Virus record (IMG/VR): IMGVR_UViG_3300042197_001558
Coordinates: 1 to 54,168 of that record
Direction: 5' to 3' (one strand)
DNA: 54,168 nt
Source: a virus
Shown: in pieces, positions 6,980-15,848 of the stretch
How the letters are laid out: each line of letters begins with the position of its first letter
How positions within the stretch are numbered: the first letter of the stretch is position 1
Translations under genes and position numbers: made by a program
Notes under the pieces: generated by a model
What the model was told of the DNA's origin: nothing
Database searches by the model: none
The model's input: only the letters and a program-made list of their open reading frames with translations

Positions 6980-7525
6980 ATGTGGATACAAAATGTAAGT
7001 AAGTATGATATCGCGGCTGGCAATTATAAGAATCCAGGACCAAACAGTATGTTGATTCAAATTCTGGATAAAGATGAAGAGTTTCCAGTGCCGCCGCCTG
7101 AATTTTCTGAGTTTCATCGTTTTGAATTTCTTGACGAAGAAGGCTCAAACTATTATGGGTTAAATTATGATATGCCATATCCCACAAATGGCGATTTAAT
7201 TACAGCACAGCAGGCAAAAGAAATCGCAGATCTTTTGATGAAAGCACGTAGCAAAAGTATGAATGTGGTGGTTCATTGCCATGCTGGAATTTTTCGTAGT
7301 GGTGCCGTGGCTGAAGTTGGCGTTTTGGTGGGATTTGAAGACGTAGGTGCTTTTAGATGTCCTAACAGATTGGTCAAACATCGCATCATGGATGCTATGA
7401 ATATGAAGTATAATCCTAAAGAGCCTATTAGTGTGAACGGTAAGCCTGCTAAGGATACAGCGTCAAAGCATCAAATCACGATTGCTGGATATCGTTCACA
7501 ATTGGCGAAACTTGATCAAAAATAA
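6980..7525 (+). CDS. tyrosine/dual-specificity phosphatase-like protein
   Basis: 181 aa. The signature loop HCHAGIFRSG (residues ~99-108) is a full Cys-x5-Arg-Ser P-loop of the PTP/DSP superfamily, preceded by the strand VVVH. An N-terminal segment with FEFLDEEG and a NYDMPYPTNG stretch fits the beta-sheet that precedes it. Such enzymes remove phosphate from Tyr/Ser/Thr or from RNA 5' ends. With the nearby 5'-kinase and Ro-like protein, an RNA or protein target are both possible. No strong SD (AGAGAATAAAAAA precedes), so translation may be coupled to the upstream gene. Confidence 0.8.
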   Translation: MWIQNVSKYDIAAGNYKNPGPNSMLIQILDKDEEFPVPPPEFSEFHRFEFLDEEGSNYYGLNYDMPYPTNGDLITAQQAKEIADLLMKARSKSMNVVVHCHAGIFRSGAVAEVGVLVGFEDVGAFRCPNRLVKHRIMDAMNMKYNPKEPISVNGKPAKDTASKHQITIAGYRSQLAKLDQK

Positions 7526-7547
7526 GATTAACAATATAATACAGCCA

Positions 7548-8213
7548 TTATGACTGAACTAAGCCAATATATTTCCAACCTAGCATTGATCGAATGAACT
7601 TTCCGTTTGCTCTGGGTTCACCGCTAATCATTTTTGAAAGCCCACCACTGGCTATTCTTGGATGTTGTTTCTTGAACTCAAGTTGAGTGCCTATAAAGAT
7701 TGAACCATCGGAATGTTCAAATTTATGAATTCTTCTATCATACCGAAAATGTAGTTCTCCTGTTTGTCCTAACCAGTGGTGACTACCATCAGCAATTTTC
7801 TTATGAACAGGATGAGAGTCACCTTTTTGGTAAAAAAAATTGTGACTACCATCAGCAATTTTCTTATGAACAGGATGAGCATCACCTTTTTGATGTAAAA
7901 ATGGATGATTTCCATCTTCAAGTCTTTTCAGATTTGACTGTCTGGCTAATTCTGATATAATTTCTGGTGACATTTTCATTTTTGAAGCGATCAAGAGTGC
8001 GGCATAGTAATCGCCTTGAGAATAGTGAATTTGATAATGATCTTTTATCGTCAATGCTATCAGATTAGTCGGATCGTTATTGTATGGATTACCGTCTTTA
8101 TGATGAATTTCGTAACTTCTATTATTTGAATCCTTTGGTATAGGGCCGAAATGTTTTTCGTAAATTTTACGATGTAATCGTGGATCTGGACGATCTGATT
8201 TTTTATCTTTCAT
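7548..8213 (-). CDS. HNH homing endonuclease (free-standing, antisense)
   Basis: 221 aa. Residues ~10-70 hold an HNH core: YEIHHKDGNPYNNDPTNLIALT followed by DHYQIHYSQG. The middle has two near-identical 21-residue units (HPVHKKIADGSH), DNA-binding modules of NUMOD type. It lies between + strand genes with no gene broken. A TATAAATA box on its own strand sits five bases before the ATG, the class of late promoter driving homing endonucleases in T4. There is no SD, so the mRNA may be leaderless. These enzymes cut cognate phage genomes lacking the gene and so spread it. Confidence 0.9.
   Translation of the reverse strand: MKDKKSDRPDPRLHRKIYEKHFGPIPKDSNNRSYEIHHKDGNPYNNDPTNLIALTIKDHYQIHYSQGDYYAALLIASKMKMSPEIISELARQSNLKRLEDGNHPFLHQKGDAHPVHKKIADGSHNFFYQKGDSHPVHKKIADGSHHWLGQTGELHFRYDRRIHKFEHSDGSIFIGTQLEFKKQHPRIASGGLSKMISGEPRANGKFIRSMLGWKYIGLVQS
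7779..7895 (-). repeat. two-copy tandem repeat inside the HNH gene
   Basis: Two copies with a 63-bp period (starts near 7779 and 7842), nearly identical over ~50 bases. They encode the repeated HPVHKKIADGSH unit, so this is a recent in-frame duplication of a DNA-binding module. Confidence 0.8.
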
Positions 8214-8218
8214 ATTTC

Positions 8219-8226
8219 TATTTATA
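8219..8226 (-). promoter_or_regulatory. T4-like late promoter box for the HNH gene
   Basis: Perfect TATAAATA on the minus strand, five bases upstream of the ATG at 8213. A start site ~6 bases downstream would coincide with the start codon. Confidence 0.55.
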
Positions 8227-8238
8227 AAGGACTAAATT

Positions 8239-8700
8239 GTGGCAAAATGTTTTATGTTAATCGGCGTGCCAGGATCTGGCAAAAGTACTTGGATCAGTCA
8301 ACAAGACTGGGCTAAGGATTGTGCTATCATCAGTACCGATGATCATGTTGAACGTTTTGCCGCCGAACGTGGCAGTACGTATAGTGAAGTCTTCAAGGAG
8401 TATATGCCTCGTGCTGTTGAGATGATGGCACAAGATGTTATTGCTGCCCGAAAGGCGGACAAGGACATTATCTGGGATCAGACCTCTACCACACGTGTCA
8501 GTCGTGCTCGTAAGTTCAGGATGTTGCCAAACTACCGGCATATTGCTGTTGTATTTCCTACACCTGCGCCTAAAGAATTGATGCGTAGATTGGCTAATCG
8601 TCCTGGAAAAGATATTCCCCAGCATGTGGTCAATGGTATGATCAACAACTTTGAGATGCCTACTGAAGAAGAAGGCTTTGATGAAATCTGGCATGTGTAA
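8239..8700 (+). CDS. 5'-polynucleotide-kinase-like P-loop ATPase
   Basis: 153 aa. Walker A GVPGSGKST at residues ~9-17, then STDDHVE and a WDQTSTT segment, the layout of the kinase domain of phage Pnkp (AAA_33 family). T4 PnkP phosphorylates RNA 5'-OH ends during tRNA repair; the 3'-phosphatase domain of T4 PnkP is absent here. The GTG start at 8239 is chosen because AAAGGA lies seven bases before it. A terminator follows. With the RNA ligase (23451) and cREC protein (25983) it may form a repair set, although other small-molecule kinases share this fold. Confidence 0.8.
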   Translation: MAKCFMLIGVPGSGKSTWISQQDWAKDCAIISTDDHVERFAAERGSTYSEVFKEYMPRAVEMMAQDVIAARKADKDIIWDQTSTTRVSRARKFRMLPNYRHIAVVFPTPAPKELMRRLANRPGKDIPQHVVNGMINNFEMPTEEEGFDEIWHV

Positions 8701-8718
8701 TTAATTCACGAAATAATT

Positions 8719-8744
8719 GGCCTCCATACTGAGAGGCCTTTTTT
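8719..8744 (+). terminator. rho-independent terminator
   Basis: GGCCTC / GAGGCC stem, eight-base loop and six T residues after the kinase gene. Confidence 0.9.
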
Positions 8745-8832
8745 ATTTCCAGTAATAAATACTATATGAGTTAAGAGTTATTACTCCAAATACACTATTG
8801 AAGAATTTCAAAAACACAATATACCAATATAG

Positions 8833-8860
8833 TTGATTGCGTTCTAAAAAAGTTTATAAT
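8833..8860 (+). promoter_or_regulatory. promoter for nadE and the genes behind it
   Basis: TTGATT at 8833-8838, 16 bp spacer, TATAAT at 8855-8860. The leader contains a 7-bp hairpin (TGCTGAA 8868-8874 with TTCAGCA 8883-8889), a possible regulatory element; no known NAD riboswitch was recognised. Confidence 0.65.
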
Positions 8861-8909
8861 CAACCCGTGCTGAACTAAGTACTTCAGCATTGATTTTCAA
8901 AATAACAAA

Positions 8910-9869
8910 ATGAGTTTAAAACAAGACATCCTAAAATATAGTAGACAGGAGAACTTACACTCCTTAAGTGGCTGGTTTGATTCCAGCCTAAGTGATCTAA
9001 TCGAAGACGGCACATACAGTGATCAGAACGGATTAGATGAAACTGGCCGTAAATTGATAAGTGGGTTGATCGCATACACTAATCGTCATAAAATAAGTAC
9101 GGCCGTGATTGGAATGAGCGGTGGTGTAGATAGTGCGTTAACTGCGGCATTGTTCAAATCTGCTGGCTGGCGTGTTATTGGTGTGACTATGCCCATACAC
9201 CAGCGCGAAGAGGAAACTGAACGTGGCATCGTGGCATGTAAAGCACTAGGAATTCAACATAAGCATATTGATTTAACAAAATCATATGATGCGTTATTGA
9301 AATCTGTTGCCGCACATGATCCAGAAATTAACGACAAAGAAAACTCTATACGAAGAGGTAATTTGCGTGTTAGATTGAGGATGATGACCTTATACAATCA
9401 GGCTAGTTTACATCGTGGATTAGTGGGTAGTACTGATAATTTCAGTGAATTAGCAACTGGATTTTGGACCCTACATGGTGATGTGGGTGATGTTGCGCCT
9501 ATTCAAAGTTTGCTTAAGAGTTGGGAAGTTCCTAAGTTAGCGGAAATGTATGGTGTTCCTGAAGAAACTGTGTTTGCTACTCCGACAGACGGATTAGGAA
9601 TCAGTAATGGCGACGAAGATCAATTTGGCTTTAGTTATCTTGAACTTGATATTGTATTGATGAAGTTATGTTCTTTGTTAAGTATTGGTATGGAATATCA
9701 ATCAGCGATGAATGTATTAAATGTATCTAGTTCTGATGTTGAAAAAGTTAATAAGATACTTTCTAGAATTTCTAGTAGTAAATTCAAGCGTCAAAATCCA
9801 TATAATCTAGAACATCCTATTCAACGATATAGATATACAGGTTTAAAACAATTAGACACAAATATATGA
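8910..9869 (+). CDS. nadE: NAD synthetase, ammonia-dependent
   Basis: 319 aa. ATP pyrophosphatase loop SGGVDSAL at residues ~70-77, then GNLRVRLRMMTLYNQA and GSTDNFSELATGFWTLHGD, all NadE hallmarks. It amidates nicotinic acid adenine dinucleotide to NAD using ATP and ammonia; no glutaminase (nitrilase) domain is present. No clear SD; the ATG lies ~45 bases after the promoter. It overlaps the next gene by ATGA. It is separate from the NMNAT and NAMPT genes at 45-49 kb, which feed NAD without needing NadE, so it probably serves a second route. Confidence 0.92.
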   Translation: MSLKQDILKYSRQENLHSLSGWFDSSLSDLIEDGTYSDQNGLDETGRKLISGLIAYTNRHKISTAVIGMSGGVDSALTAALFKSAGWRVIGVTMPIHQREEETERGIVACKALGIQHKHIDLTKSYDALLKSVAAHDPEINDKENSIRRGNLRVRLRMMTLYNQASLHRGLVGSTDNFSELATGFWTLHGDVGDVAPIQSLLKSWEVPKLAEMYGVPEETVFATPTDGLGISNGDEDQFGFSYLELDIVLMKLCSLLSIGMEYQSAMNVLNVSSSDVEKVNKILSRISSSKFKRQNPYNLEHPIQRYRYTGLKQLDTNI

Positions 9870-10642
9870 ATAAAATAAAAAACTATGTTGTGGGGCAGCA
9901 TTATAAAGTAAAAGAGACTAAATGGAGCTGGAAAGATACTAAAGACGAGGGTGATCAGTATGTTGCTTATAAACGCATGTATCAATTAAGCAGAGCCAGT
10001 CTTACGAAGTTTTTAGCAGGTCCTTGGGAAGAAATTTGTTATCAAGGAGAAATTGACTATATTGGGCAGGCGGCTAAAAAGTCAATGACTCTTATTAGAG
10101 ATTTGTGGCATAGTGAACCATGTAATATATTGGTATTAGGTCCAGATTGTCAGATGGTTCAACCAACAAAAATATTTGGAGAGTTCAATGAATTCAGAAT
10201 GTTTAATTGGACAGATCCAAAATCACATAGCGGTAATAACTATTGGAATTATAAAATACCAAATTATTTTAATGGAGATATGCTATATTATCCTAGTACC
10301 TTGAGTTCAGAATTTTGGAAAAAATACGATGAATTAAGCAAGGATTGGCATGTGGATAATACTGTTGCTACATGGGGCAATGATCAAATAGTTAATAATA
10401 TGTTATTTTGGAATCAAGAATTATCTTGGGAACAGGCCCATCAGCCAAAATTATTTTATCAAGCACAATGGATTCCTGCATGGGCGCCTATTGAAGTCCA
10501 AGATCAATGGAACGGCTGTTCTAGCAGTGAGGCACATATTATTCATTGGCACGCGAGTAGACATATTCCTACAAAACTTGCGGCCATGGAAAATATCAAT
10601 GAAGTTTTGAATATACCTGAATATACGGGTGTTCTACAGTAA
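9866..10642 (+). CDS. glycosyltransferase-like protein
   Basis: 258 aa. A GT-A-like layout: a [15 protein letters not shown] strand-loop where DxD would fall (here DCQ), a W-x2-DQ-like segment ([13 protein letters not shown]) and a late [12 protein letters not shown]. These resemble small phage or capsule glycosyltransferases. The altered DxD weakens the metal-site argument. The ATGA overlap with nadE indicates coupled translation. It stands at the head of the sugar island, so transfer of the sugar made there is a reasonable inference. Confidence 0.6.
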   Translation: MNKIKNYVVGQHYKVKETKWSWKDTKDEGDQYVAYKRMYQLSRASLTKFLAGPWEEICYQGEIDYIGQAAKKSMTLIRDLWHSEPCNILVLGPDCQMVQPTKIFGEFNEFRMFNWTDPKSHSGNNYWNYKIPNYFNGDMLYYPSTLSSEFWKKYDELSKDWHVDNTVATWGNDQIVNNMLFWNQELSWEQAHQPKLFYQAQWIPAWAPIEVQDQWNGCSSSEAHIIHWHASRHIPTKLAAMENINEVLNIPEYTGVLQ

Positions 10643-10659
10643 ATCAACAAGGAGTAAAC

Positions 10660-11463
10660 ATGAATTTAAAAGAAAAGCAAATGCTGGACATTCTGAAGAA
10701 GGGCAAACAGGAGTACGGATTTGATGCGGTAAAGGCCGAATTTGAGGCAGAAGGCACGAGAATAGATGAACTTTTGAGATTGGTTGAAATAACTAGAAAA
10801 GCAGATCTTAAAATTGGTCTTAAAATTGGTGGATGTGAAGCCATGAGAGATTTAATGGAGGTTAAACAAATAGGCGTTGATTATATCATCGCCCCTATGG
10901 TTGAAACTCCTTACGCTTTATGGAAATTCATTGACGCGAAAAATAAAATATATAATGAAGAAGACCGTAAAGACGTCAAGTTTCTAACAAATTTAGAAAC
11001 TATTACAGGATACACCAATCTTTCTAGTATGGTTAAGACTGCCACCGTTGATAATGGTCTAAACGGGTTAGTGTTTGGCAGAGTTGATTTTGCCATGAGC
11101 ATGGGAAAAAATGGCAGAGAAGACATTAATAATCAAGAAATCACTAATATGATTTTGGAAACAGCAAAAGCATGTAAGTGGGCCAATTTAGAACTAGTAA
11201 TGGGTGGTGGTATAAGCATGGATGCTATTCCGGCAATTCGGCAAATTCAATCAGTTCATTTGACTCGGTACGAAACACGAAAGATTATATTTGACGGCCA
11301 GGCTATAAATTTACCAGATGCTGATAAAGCTTTACTTTCAGCCGTTCACTTTGAACTTCTGTGGTTAAAGAATAAGAGAGATTATTATGGTTCTATTTTC
11401 AGAGAAGATGATAAGAGAATCGAAATGTTAGATTCTCGTTGGAAAGTTCTCAGTGGTAGTTAA
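10660..11463 (+). CDS. HpcH/HpaI-family aldolase
   Basis: 267 aa. TIM-barrel signatures: [29 protein letters not shown] (family metal-site Glu in VET) and [16 protein letters not shown] (metal-site Asp in VDF). The family cleaves or forms C-C bonds with pyruvate-like enolates and a divalent metal. SD AAGGAG precedes the ATG. It converges with, and overlaps by 14 bases, the minus-strand cyclase gene. Within a sugar cluster it may lengthen or trim a carbon chain; the substrate is unknown. Confidence 0.85.
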   Translation: MNLKEKQMLDILKKGKQEYGFDAVKAEFEAEGTRIDELLRLVEITRKADLKIGLKIGGCEAMRDLMEVKQIGVDYIIAPMVETPYALWKFIDAKNKIYNEEDRKDVKFLTNLETITGYTNLSSMVKTATVDNGLNGLVFGRVDFAMSMGKNGREDINNQEITNMILETAKACKWANLELVMGGGISMDAIPAIRQIQSVHLTRYETRKIIFDGQAINLPDADKALLSAVHFELLWLKNKRDYYGSIFREDDKRIEMLDSRWKVLSGS

Positions 11464-12493
11464 TCAATACTGATTTAATAGAAACGTCAACACTATGCCA
11501 GAAGTCATCTGAGTTATTAAATCCACGTTTCTCTATAATAGTATCTACGGGCAATATTATGTTAATTTTATTGCCTGTATTTTTTTTGTCTTTTAATAAA
11601 GCACTACGTAAATCTGTACGATTTATACTGAAATCCGTAAAGCCTAAATAACTATCTTTTAACACATTGTGTAGACGTAAATATCTATCATCGTTGATTA
11701 GATTACGATGTAATGAAAATTTGTTAGCAATATCCATTCCTATACTTACGGCTATTCCATGTGGAATAGCAAAATTACTAGCACTTTCTATGGCATGACC
11801 AAAACAATGTCCATAATTTAAGATATTTCTTATCCCCTTATCAAATTCATCTTCTTCTATAAAAATTTTTTTGATTTGTAAAGCATCAAATAAAAATTTA
11901 TCTAAATTATTTCTAATACAATTATAATCAATAGTTTTATTATCTATAATAAACAATTTTATGATTTCACCAATGCCAGATTTGATTTCAGTTTCAGATA
12001 ATGTATCAAGAAATTGATTAGATATTACTACTTTATTAGGAGGAGTAAAAGATCCCAATAAGTTTTTATATTTTCCAAAATTTATACTACTTTTTGAACC
12101 TATACAACTGTCCGCTTGAGCAAGTAAAGTTGTTGGTACAAACGTCCAATCTATACCACGCATAAAATTATTGGCAATAAAACAAGTAATATCTTGAGTT
12201 ATGCCGCCACCAATTGCTACTAATTTACTATCTCTTTTTAAGTTTAAATCAAGTAATGAAGATATTATCGGAGATATATTATCAAAACTTTTTGTGCTTT
12301 CAGTAGCATCGATCAACACAATTTTATCTGTTTTTAAAATATTTTGTACTAAGGAAAATACATTTCGATCAATAATAAAATGAGTTCCAAGATCATTTAT
12401 TTTACTGCTGTGTAGTAGATTGTTATCAAATTCAACTGAATATACAATCTTGTGAGATTTAATTTCAAAATTATGCACGACTGAAGCCCCCAT
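11450..12493 (-). CDS. 3-dehydroquinate-synthase-family sugar phosphate cyclase
   Basis: 347 aa, full length for Aro[14 protein letters not shown] binds [47 protein letters not shown] and [10 protein letters not shown] supply the known ligands, including Glu and two His for the zinc. All expected catalytic residues are present. True AroB makes dehydroquinate; related cyclases make inosose or valiolone. The location in a sugar island favours a cyclitol or specialised sugar product. It overlaps the upstream SDR gene by 23 bases on the same strand. Confidence 0.85.
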   Translation of the reverse strand: MGASVVHNFEIKSHKIVYSVEFDNNLLHSSKINDLGTHFIIDRNVFSLVQNILKTDKIVLIDATESTKSFDNISPIISSLLDLNLKRDSKLVAIGGGITQDITCFIANNFMRGIDWTFVPTTLLAQADSCIGSKSSINFGKYKNLLGSFTPPNKVVISNQFLDTLSETEIKSGIGEIIKLFIIDNKTIDYNCIRNNLDKFLFDALQIKKIFIEEDEFDKGIRNILNYGHCFGHAIESASNFAIPHGIAVSIGMDIANKFSLHRNLINDDRYLRLHNVLKDSYLGFTDFSINRTDLRSALLKDKKNTGNKINIILPVDTIIEKRGFNNSDDFWHSVDVSIKSVLINYH

Positions 12494-13175
12494 CTATTGA
12501 TAAATTTTGTCCAGTTATATATGTATTCTCTTCACTGGTTAACCAAAATATAAATTTTGAAACTTCATCAGACTTTGCTAAACGATTGATCGGTACAGAT
12601 TCTAATATTTTAGCAATGCCCCTTTCGCCTAAATTTTTGTGAGTCATTTCAGTGTCTATAAATCCCGGAGAAACGCAGTTACACAGGATACCCTTGCTAG
12701 AAAATTCACTAGCAATCGCAGTTGTCAGACCGTCTATTCCAAATTTACTCACAGAATAACTGGCTCGACCTTTTTTACTTTTTTTGCCCCACACTGAACT
12801 TATACTTACTATTCTGCCCCAATTATTATTACTCATATGAGGAATAACAGATTGACTAATTCTAAAGTGTGAGTATACATTTACTTGTTGAATTTTTAGA
12901 AAGGTCAATGGATTTATTTCACAAAAATCATTGATAATATTAATGCCAGCATTGTTGATCAATATATCTATATCCAACGTTTGAGCAATTTTGGCAAAAT
13001 TTTCAATTTGATCCATATTCTCAAAGTCTACCGAATAATATTCGTTAAGGTGGTCCGGTGTGTTTCTTAAATTTTTTGTACCCGTACCAATAACATAATA
13101 ATTTTTAGTTTTGTATAGTTCTGCTGTTGATTTGCCTATGCCTCTGGTTGATCCTGTAATTAAAACTCGCTTCAT
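12471..13175 (-). CDS. short-chain dehydrogenase/reductase (FabG-like)
   Basis: 234 aa. TGSTRGIG cofactor loop at the N-terminus, INNAG at ~90-94, and the catalytic Ser...Tyr-x3-Lys (ISSVWG, YSVSK), ending in a FabG-like GQNLSIDGG. It reduces a keto group using NAD(P)H. The second of two adjacent ATGs (13175) is preferred because AAAGGA lies five bases upstream; the first (13178) is only two bases away. It is transcribed with the cyclase and divergently from the TPP enzyme. Confidence 0.88.
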   Translation of the reverse strand: MKRVLITGSTRGIGKSTAELYKTKNYYVIGTGTKNLRNTPDHLNEYYSVDFENMDQIENFAKIAQTLDIDILINNAGINIINDFCEINPLTFLKIQQVNVYSHFRISQSVIPHMSNNNWGRIVSISSVWGKKSKKGRASYSVSKFGIDGLTTAIASEFSSKGILCNCVSPGFIDTEMTHKNLGERGIAKILESVPINRLAKSDEVSKFIFWLTSEENTYITGQNLSIDGGFSRA

Positions 13176-13178
13176 CAT

Positions 13179-13269
13179 TTTCCTTTACAACTTGTTTTCA
13201 ATGTGTTATATTAGCACATAAATATTTACCTATCTAGTGAATTGAAAAATAATTTAAGTAAGGATAAAA
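13179..13269. promoter_or_regulatory. divergent intergenic control region
   Basis: It separates the SDR and TPP-enzyme genes. It holds an inverted repeat ATGTG / CACAT around a TATATT core (~13201-13219) and a CATAAATA late-type box on + at 13217-13224. No convincing TTGACA promoter is seen in either direction. Confidence 0.45.
13217..13224 (+). promoter_or_regulatory. possible late promoter box for the sugar operon
   Basis: CATAAATA, 45 bases before ATG 13270, with an AAGGA SD between them. Confidence 0.4.
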
Positions 13270-15051
13270 ATGAGAGTTTGTGATTATATCGCATCAAAAT
13301 TGGTTGAATTGGGAATCAATAAAGTATATGGATTAGTTGGAGGAAGTACGGCAGGAATCAATGATGGATTTATAAGTCATTCAAGTATTGATTTCATACC
13401 ATTTCATCATGAACAGGGTGCGGGTCATGCCGCTGTGGGTTCGGCCAGAACTAACAACAAATTAAGTGTTTGTAATGTTACCGCTGGATGTGGTGTCACT
13501 AATGCAATGACCAGTTTATTAAATGCGTGGGAAGAAAGTGCCCCTGTTTTGTTCATTAGTGGCAATACCGCAATGGCTAATCAAGCAAAATATATTAATA
13601 AAAGTAAAAATATATCTCTTAGAAAATATGGTATTCAAGATTTTGATTGTATCAAAGCAGTAAGCGGAATAAGCAAATATGCTGTAGCAATTGAAGATGC
13701 TAGTATGGTTCCATATGAGTTAAGCAAAGCAATATATTATGCAACGACCGGAAGATTAGGCCCAGTTTGGATTGATATTCCTGGTAATTTACAAGCGGCC
13801 GAAATACCAAACAATCATCCTGTTTTTACACCCGCAGAATCGATACTAGATGTCAATTACGATAAGATAACACAAATTTTTCAAGATTATATATTTAAAT
13901 CTCGTAGGCCATTAATTGTAGCGGGTAATGGCATTAATTTAGGAAATGCTAAAAATCTATTCAAACAATTAGTTGATGCTTACAAAATTCCATTCGTAAG
14001 CACATTTTTGTCCAGAGATCTTATTGAGTATGATCATCCACAAAATTTAGGTTTGATGGGAATTAAAGGAAATCGTTGTGCAAATTTTGCCCTTCAAAAT
14101 AGTGACTGTTTGATAATTTTAGGATGCTCAATGAACGTGACTCATATAGGATATGATGCGAAATCGTTTAGTCCTGCTAGTACAAAAATTATGATTGATA
14201 TTGATGAGAGTGAATTAAGAAAAGATATATTTAAAATTGATGTATCTTTGAATATGAACGTTTATGATTTTCTGTATCAGGCTACTGAAAATATTAATTC
14301 TGAGTGGGAATTTCTAGATTGGACAAATAAGTGTTTATATTGGAAAAATAAGTGGCCCATATATGATTCAAGCGTACACAGATCAGACAATGGCGGATTA
14401 AATTTGTATGAAATAGTTGAAAGCATAAATCGCCATATGTTGTCAAACGATTGTTTTATCGTTGATGCTGGTCAACCTTGTTACATATTGTCTACGAATG
14501 GTAAGTACAAGAGTGATTGTAGATATATGGCGCAATCGGCGCAGGGGGATATGGGATACGCTGTCCCTGCCAGTGTGGGAGTTCATTACGCTAATTCAGA
14601 TCTTAACGTTACCCTTGTGATAGGAGAGGGAAGTTTTTATACTAACATGCAGGAATTGGCAGTTATTCGTCAATTCAACATTCCAGTTAAAATATTTGTT
14701 ATCAACAACGATGGATATCTTAGTATCAAACAAACTCAAAACAAATTTTTTGGCGGTAGACAATGGGGAGTTAATTCTAGTACAGGTATATACTTTGCTG
14801 ACATTAAAAAAGTCGCAGATAGTTTTGAACTAGAGTATATGAAAATTGAGTCCAATCAGGATCTTGATCAAAATATGGCAAAAATTTTACATTATGATAA
14901 GCCGATAATAGTAGAGTTTATTAGTCAGCATAGTTTAGATGTATTGCCTGCCCAGGCGGTTAAGCCAGATGGTTCACAGGGTGGACTTCATGATATGGCA
15001 CCATTCTTGTCTAGTGATGAGTTATCAAAAGAAATGATTGTTAAAATATGA
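13270..15051 (+). CDS. thiamine-diphosphate enzyme (acetolactate-synthase-like)
   Basis: 593 aa, full three-domain size. The activating Glu lies in FHHEQGAGHAA (residues ~46-56), the central domain has RRPLIVAGNG, and the C-terminal TPP motif reads GEGSFYTN...VINNDGY. The usual GDG is here GEG. The family decarboxylates pyruvate or another 2-keto acid and transfers the acyl unit. With an RfbH-like 3-dehydrase nearby, the yersiniose enzyme YerE, which adds a two-carbon branch to a 3,6-dideoxy-4-ketohexose, is an attractive model. The function is inferred. SD AAGGA; ATGA overlap with the next gene. Confidence 0.85.
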   Translation: MRVCDYIASKLVELGINKVYGLVGGSTAGINDGFISHSSIDFIPFHHEQGAGHAAVGSARTNNKLSVCNVTAGCGVTNAMTSLLNAWEESAPVLFISGNTAMANQAKYINKSKNISLRKYGIQDFDCIKAVSGISKYAVAIEDASMVPYELSKAIYYATTGRLGPVWIDIPGNLQAAEIPNNHPVFTPAESILDVNYDKITQIFQDYIFKSRRPLIVAGNGINLGNAKNLFKQLVDAYKIPFVSTFLSRDLIEYDHPQNLGLMGIKGNRCANFALQNSDCLIILGCSMNVTHIGYDAKSFSPASTKIMIDIDESELRKDIFKIDVSLNMNVYDFLYQATENINSEWEFLDWTNKCLYWKNKWPIYDSSVHRSDNGGLNLYEIVESINRHMLSNDCFIVDAGQPCYILSTNGKYKSDCRYMAQSAQGDMGYAVPASVGVHYANSDLNVTLVIGEGSFYTNMQELAVIRQFNIPVKIFVINNDGYLSIKQTQNKFFGGRQWGVNSSTGIYFADIKKVADSFELEYMKIESNQDLDQNMAKILHYDKPIIVEFISQHSLDVLPAQAVKPDGSQGGLHDMAPFLSSDELSKEMIVKI

Positions 15052-15848
15052 AAATTGCTGTATTAGGTTGCAACGGGTTCATTGGATCATCGATTACAAA
15101 ATATTTGAGTTCAAAATACAATGTCGTTCCTGTATCAAGAAAAACAGTAGATCTACTTAACCCTAGTAGTGTTAAGGATTTTTTGAAATCAAATTATTTT
15201 GATGTAATTATCAATGCTGCTGCTGTAATGACTGATTCTTGTAATATACAAGATGCTAGGAATAATCTTGGAATTTTTATGAATTTCTATAATAATTCAA
15301 GTTATTTTGGTAAATTTATTAATACTGGATCAGGAGCAGAATTTGACAGAACTCTTAATATTAATTGTATCAAAGAAGAAAACATTTTTAATGTTTTACC
15401 GTTTGATAGTTATGGGTTTGGACAAAATATAAAAAGTAGACTATGTTACGATAAAAACAATTTTTATACATTAAGAATATTTAATTGTTTTGGATTCAAT
15501 GAACCTAATACAAGAATATTTCCTAGACTATTATCTGCCAGTACAAGTTTTACTGTAACTAATGATAGATACTTTGATTATTTTAGTATTCATGATTTAT
15601 TAAAAGTTATAGATAATTGTATAGTTAAAAATTGGAATATATCTGATATTAACTGTACATATCCTACAAAATATAAAATTAGTCAAGTAGCAACAAAGTT
15701 TAATGAAATACACAAATTAAATTTACAAATTCAAGTAGTTACTGTGAGTGAAAACAATTATACAGGAGATTGTGATAATTTACTATCGCTGGGTATAAAA
15801 TTACATGGATTAGATCACGGGTTAATCAAATATAAAGAAAGTTATTAA
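15048..15848 (+). CDS. NAD-dependent epimerase/RmlD-like protein with altered active site
   Basis: 266 aa, short-chain extended-type Rossmann with GCNGFIG at the N-terminus and INAAAVM. Where the family has Tyr-x3-Lys this protein reads YGFGQNIK, so the catalytic Lys is replaced by Gln. It may be a diverged reductase or a non-catalytic partner. It is very AT-rich, overlaps the TPP gene by four bases and shares a TAATG junction with the next. YerF-type reductase is one possible role. Confidence 0.7.
   Translation: MKIAVLGCNGFIGSSITKYLSSKYNVVPVSRKTVDLLNPSSVKDFLKSNYFDVIINAAAVMTDSCNIQDARNNLGIFMNFYNNSSYFGKFINTGSGAEFDRTLNINCIKEENIFNVLPFDSYGFGQNIKSRLCYDKNNFYTLRIFNCFGFNEPNTRIFPRLLSASTSFTVTNDRYFDYFSIHDLLKVIDNCIVKNWNISDINCTYPTKYKISQVATKFNEIHKLNLQIQVVTVSENNYTGDCDNLLSLGIKLHGLDHGLIKYKESY

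Noticed and set aside
8861-8909. Known NAD riboswitch in the nadE leader
   Set aside because: Only one short hairpin is visible; no sequence matching the NAD-II or nadA motif classes was recognised.
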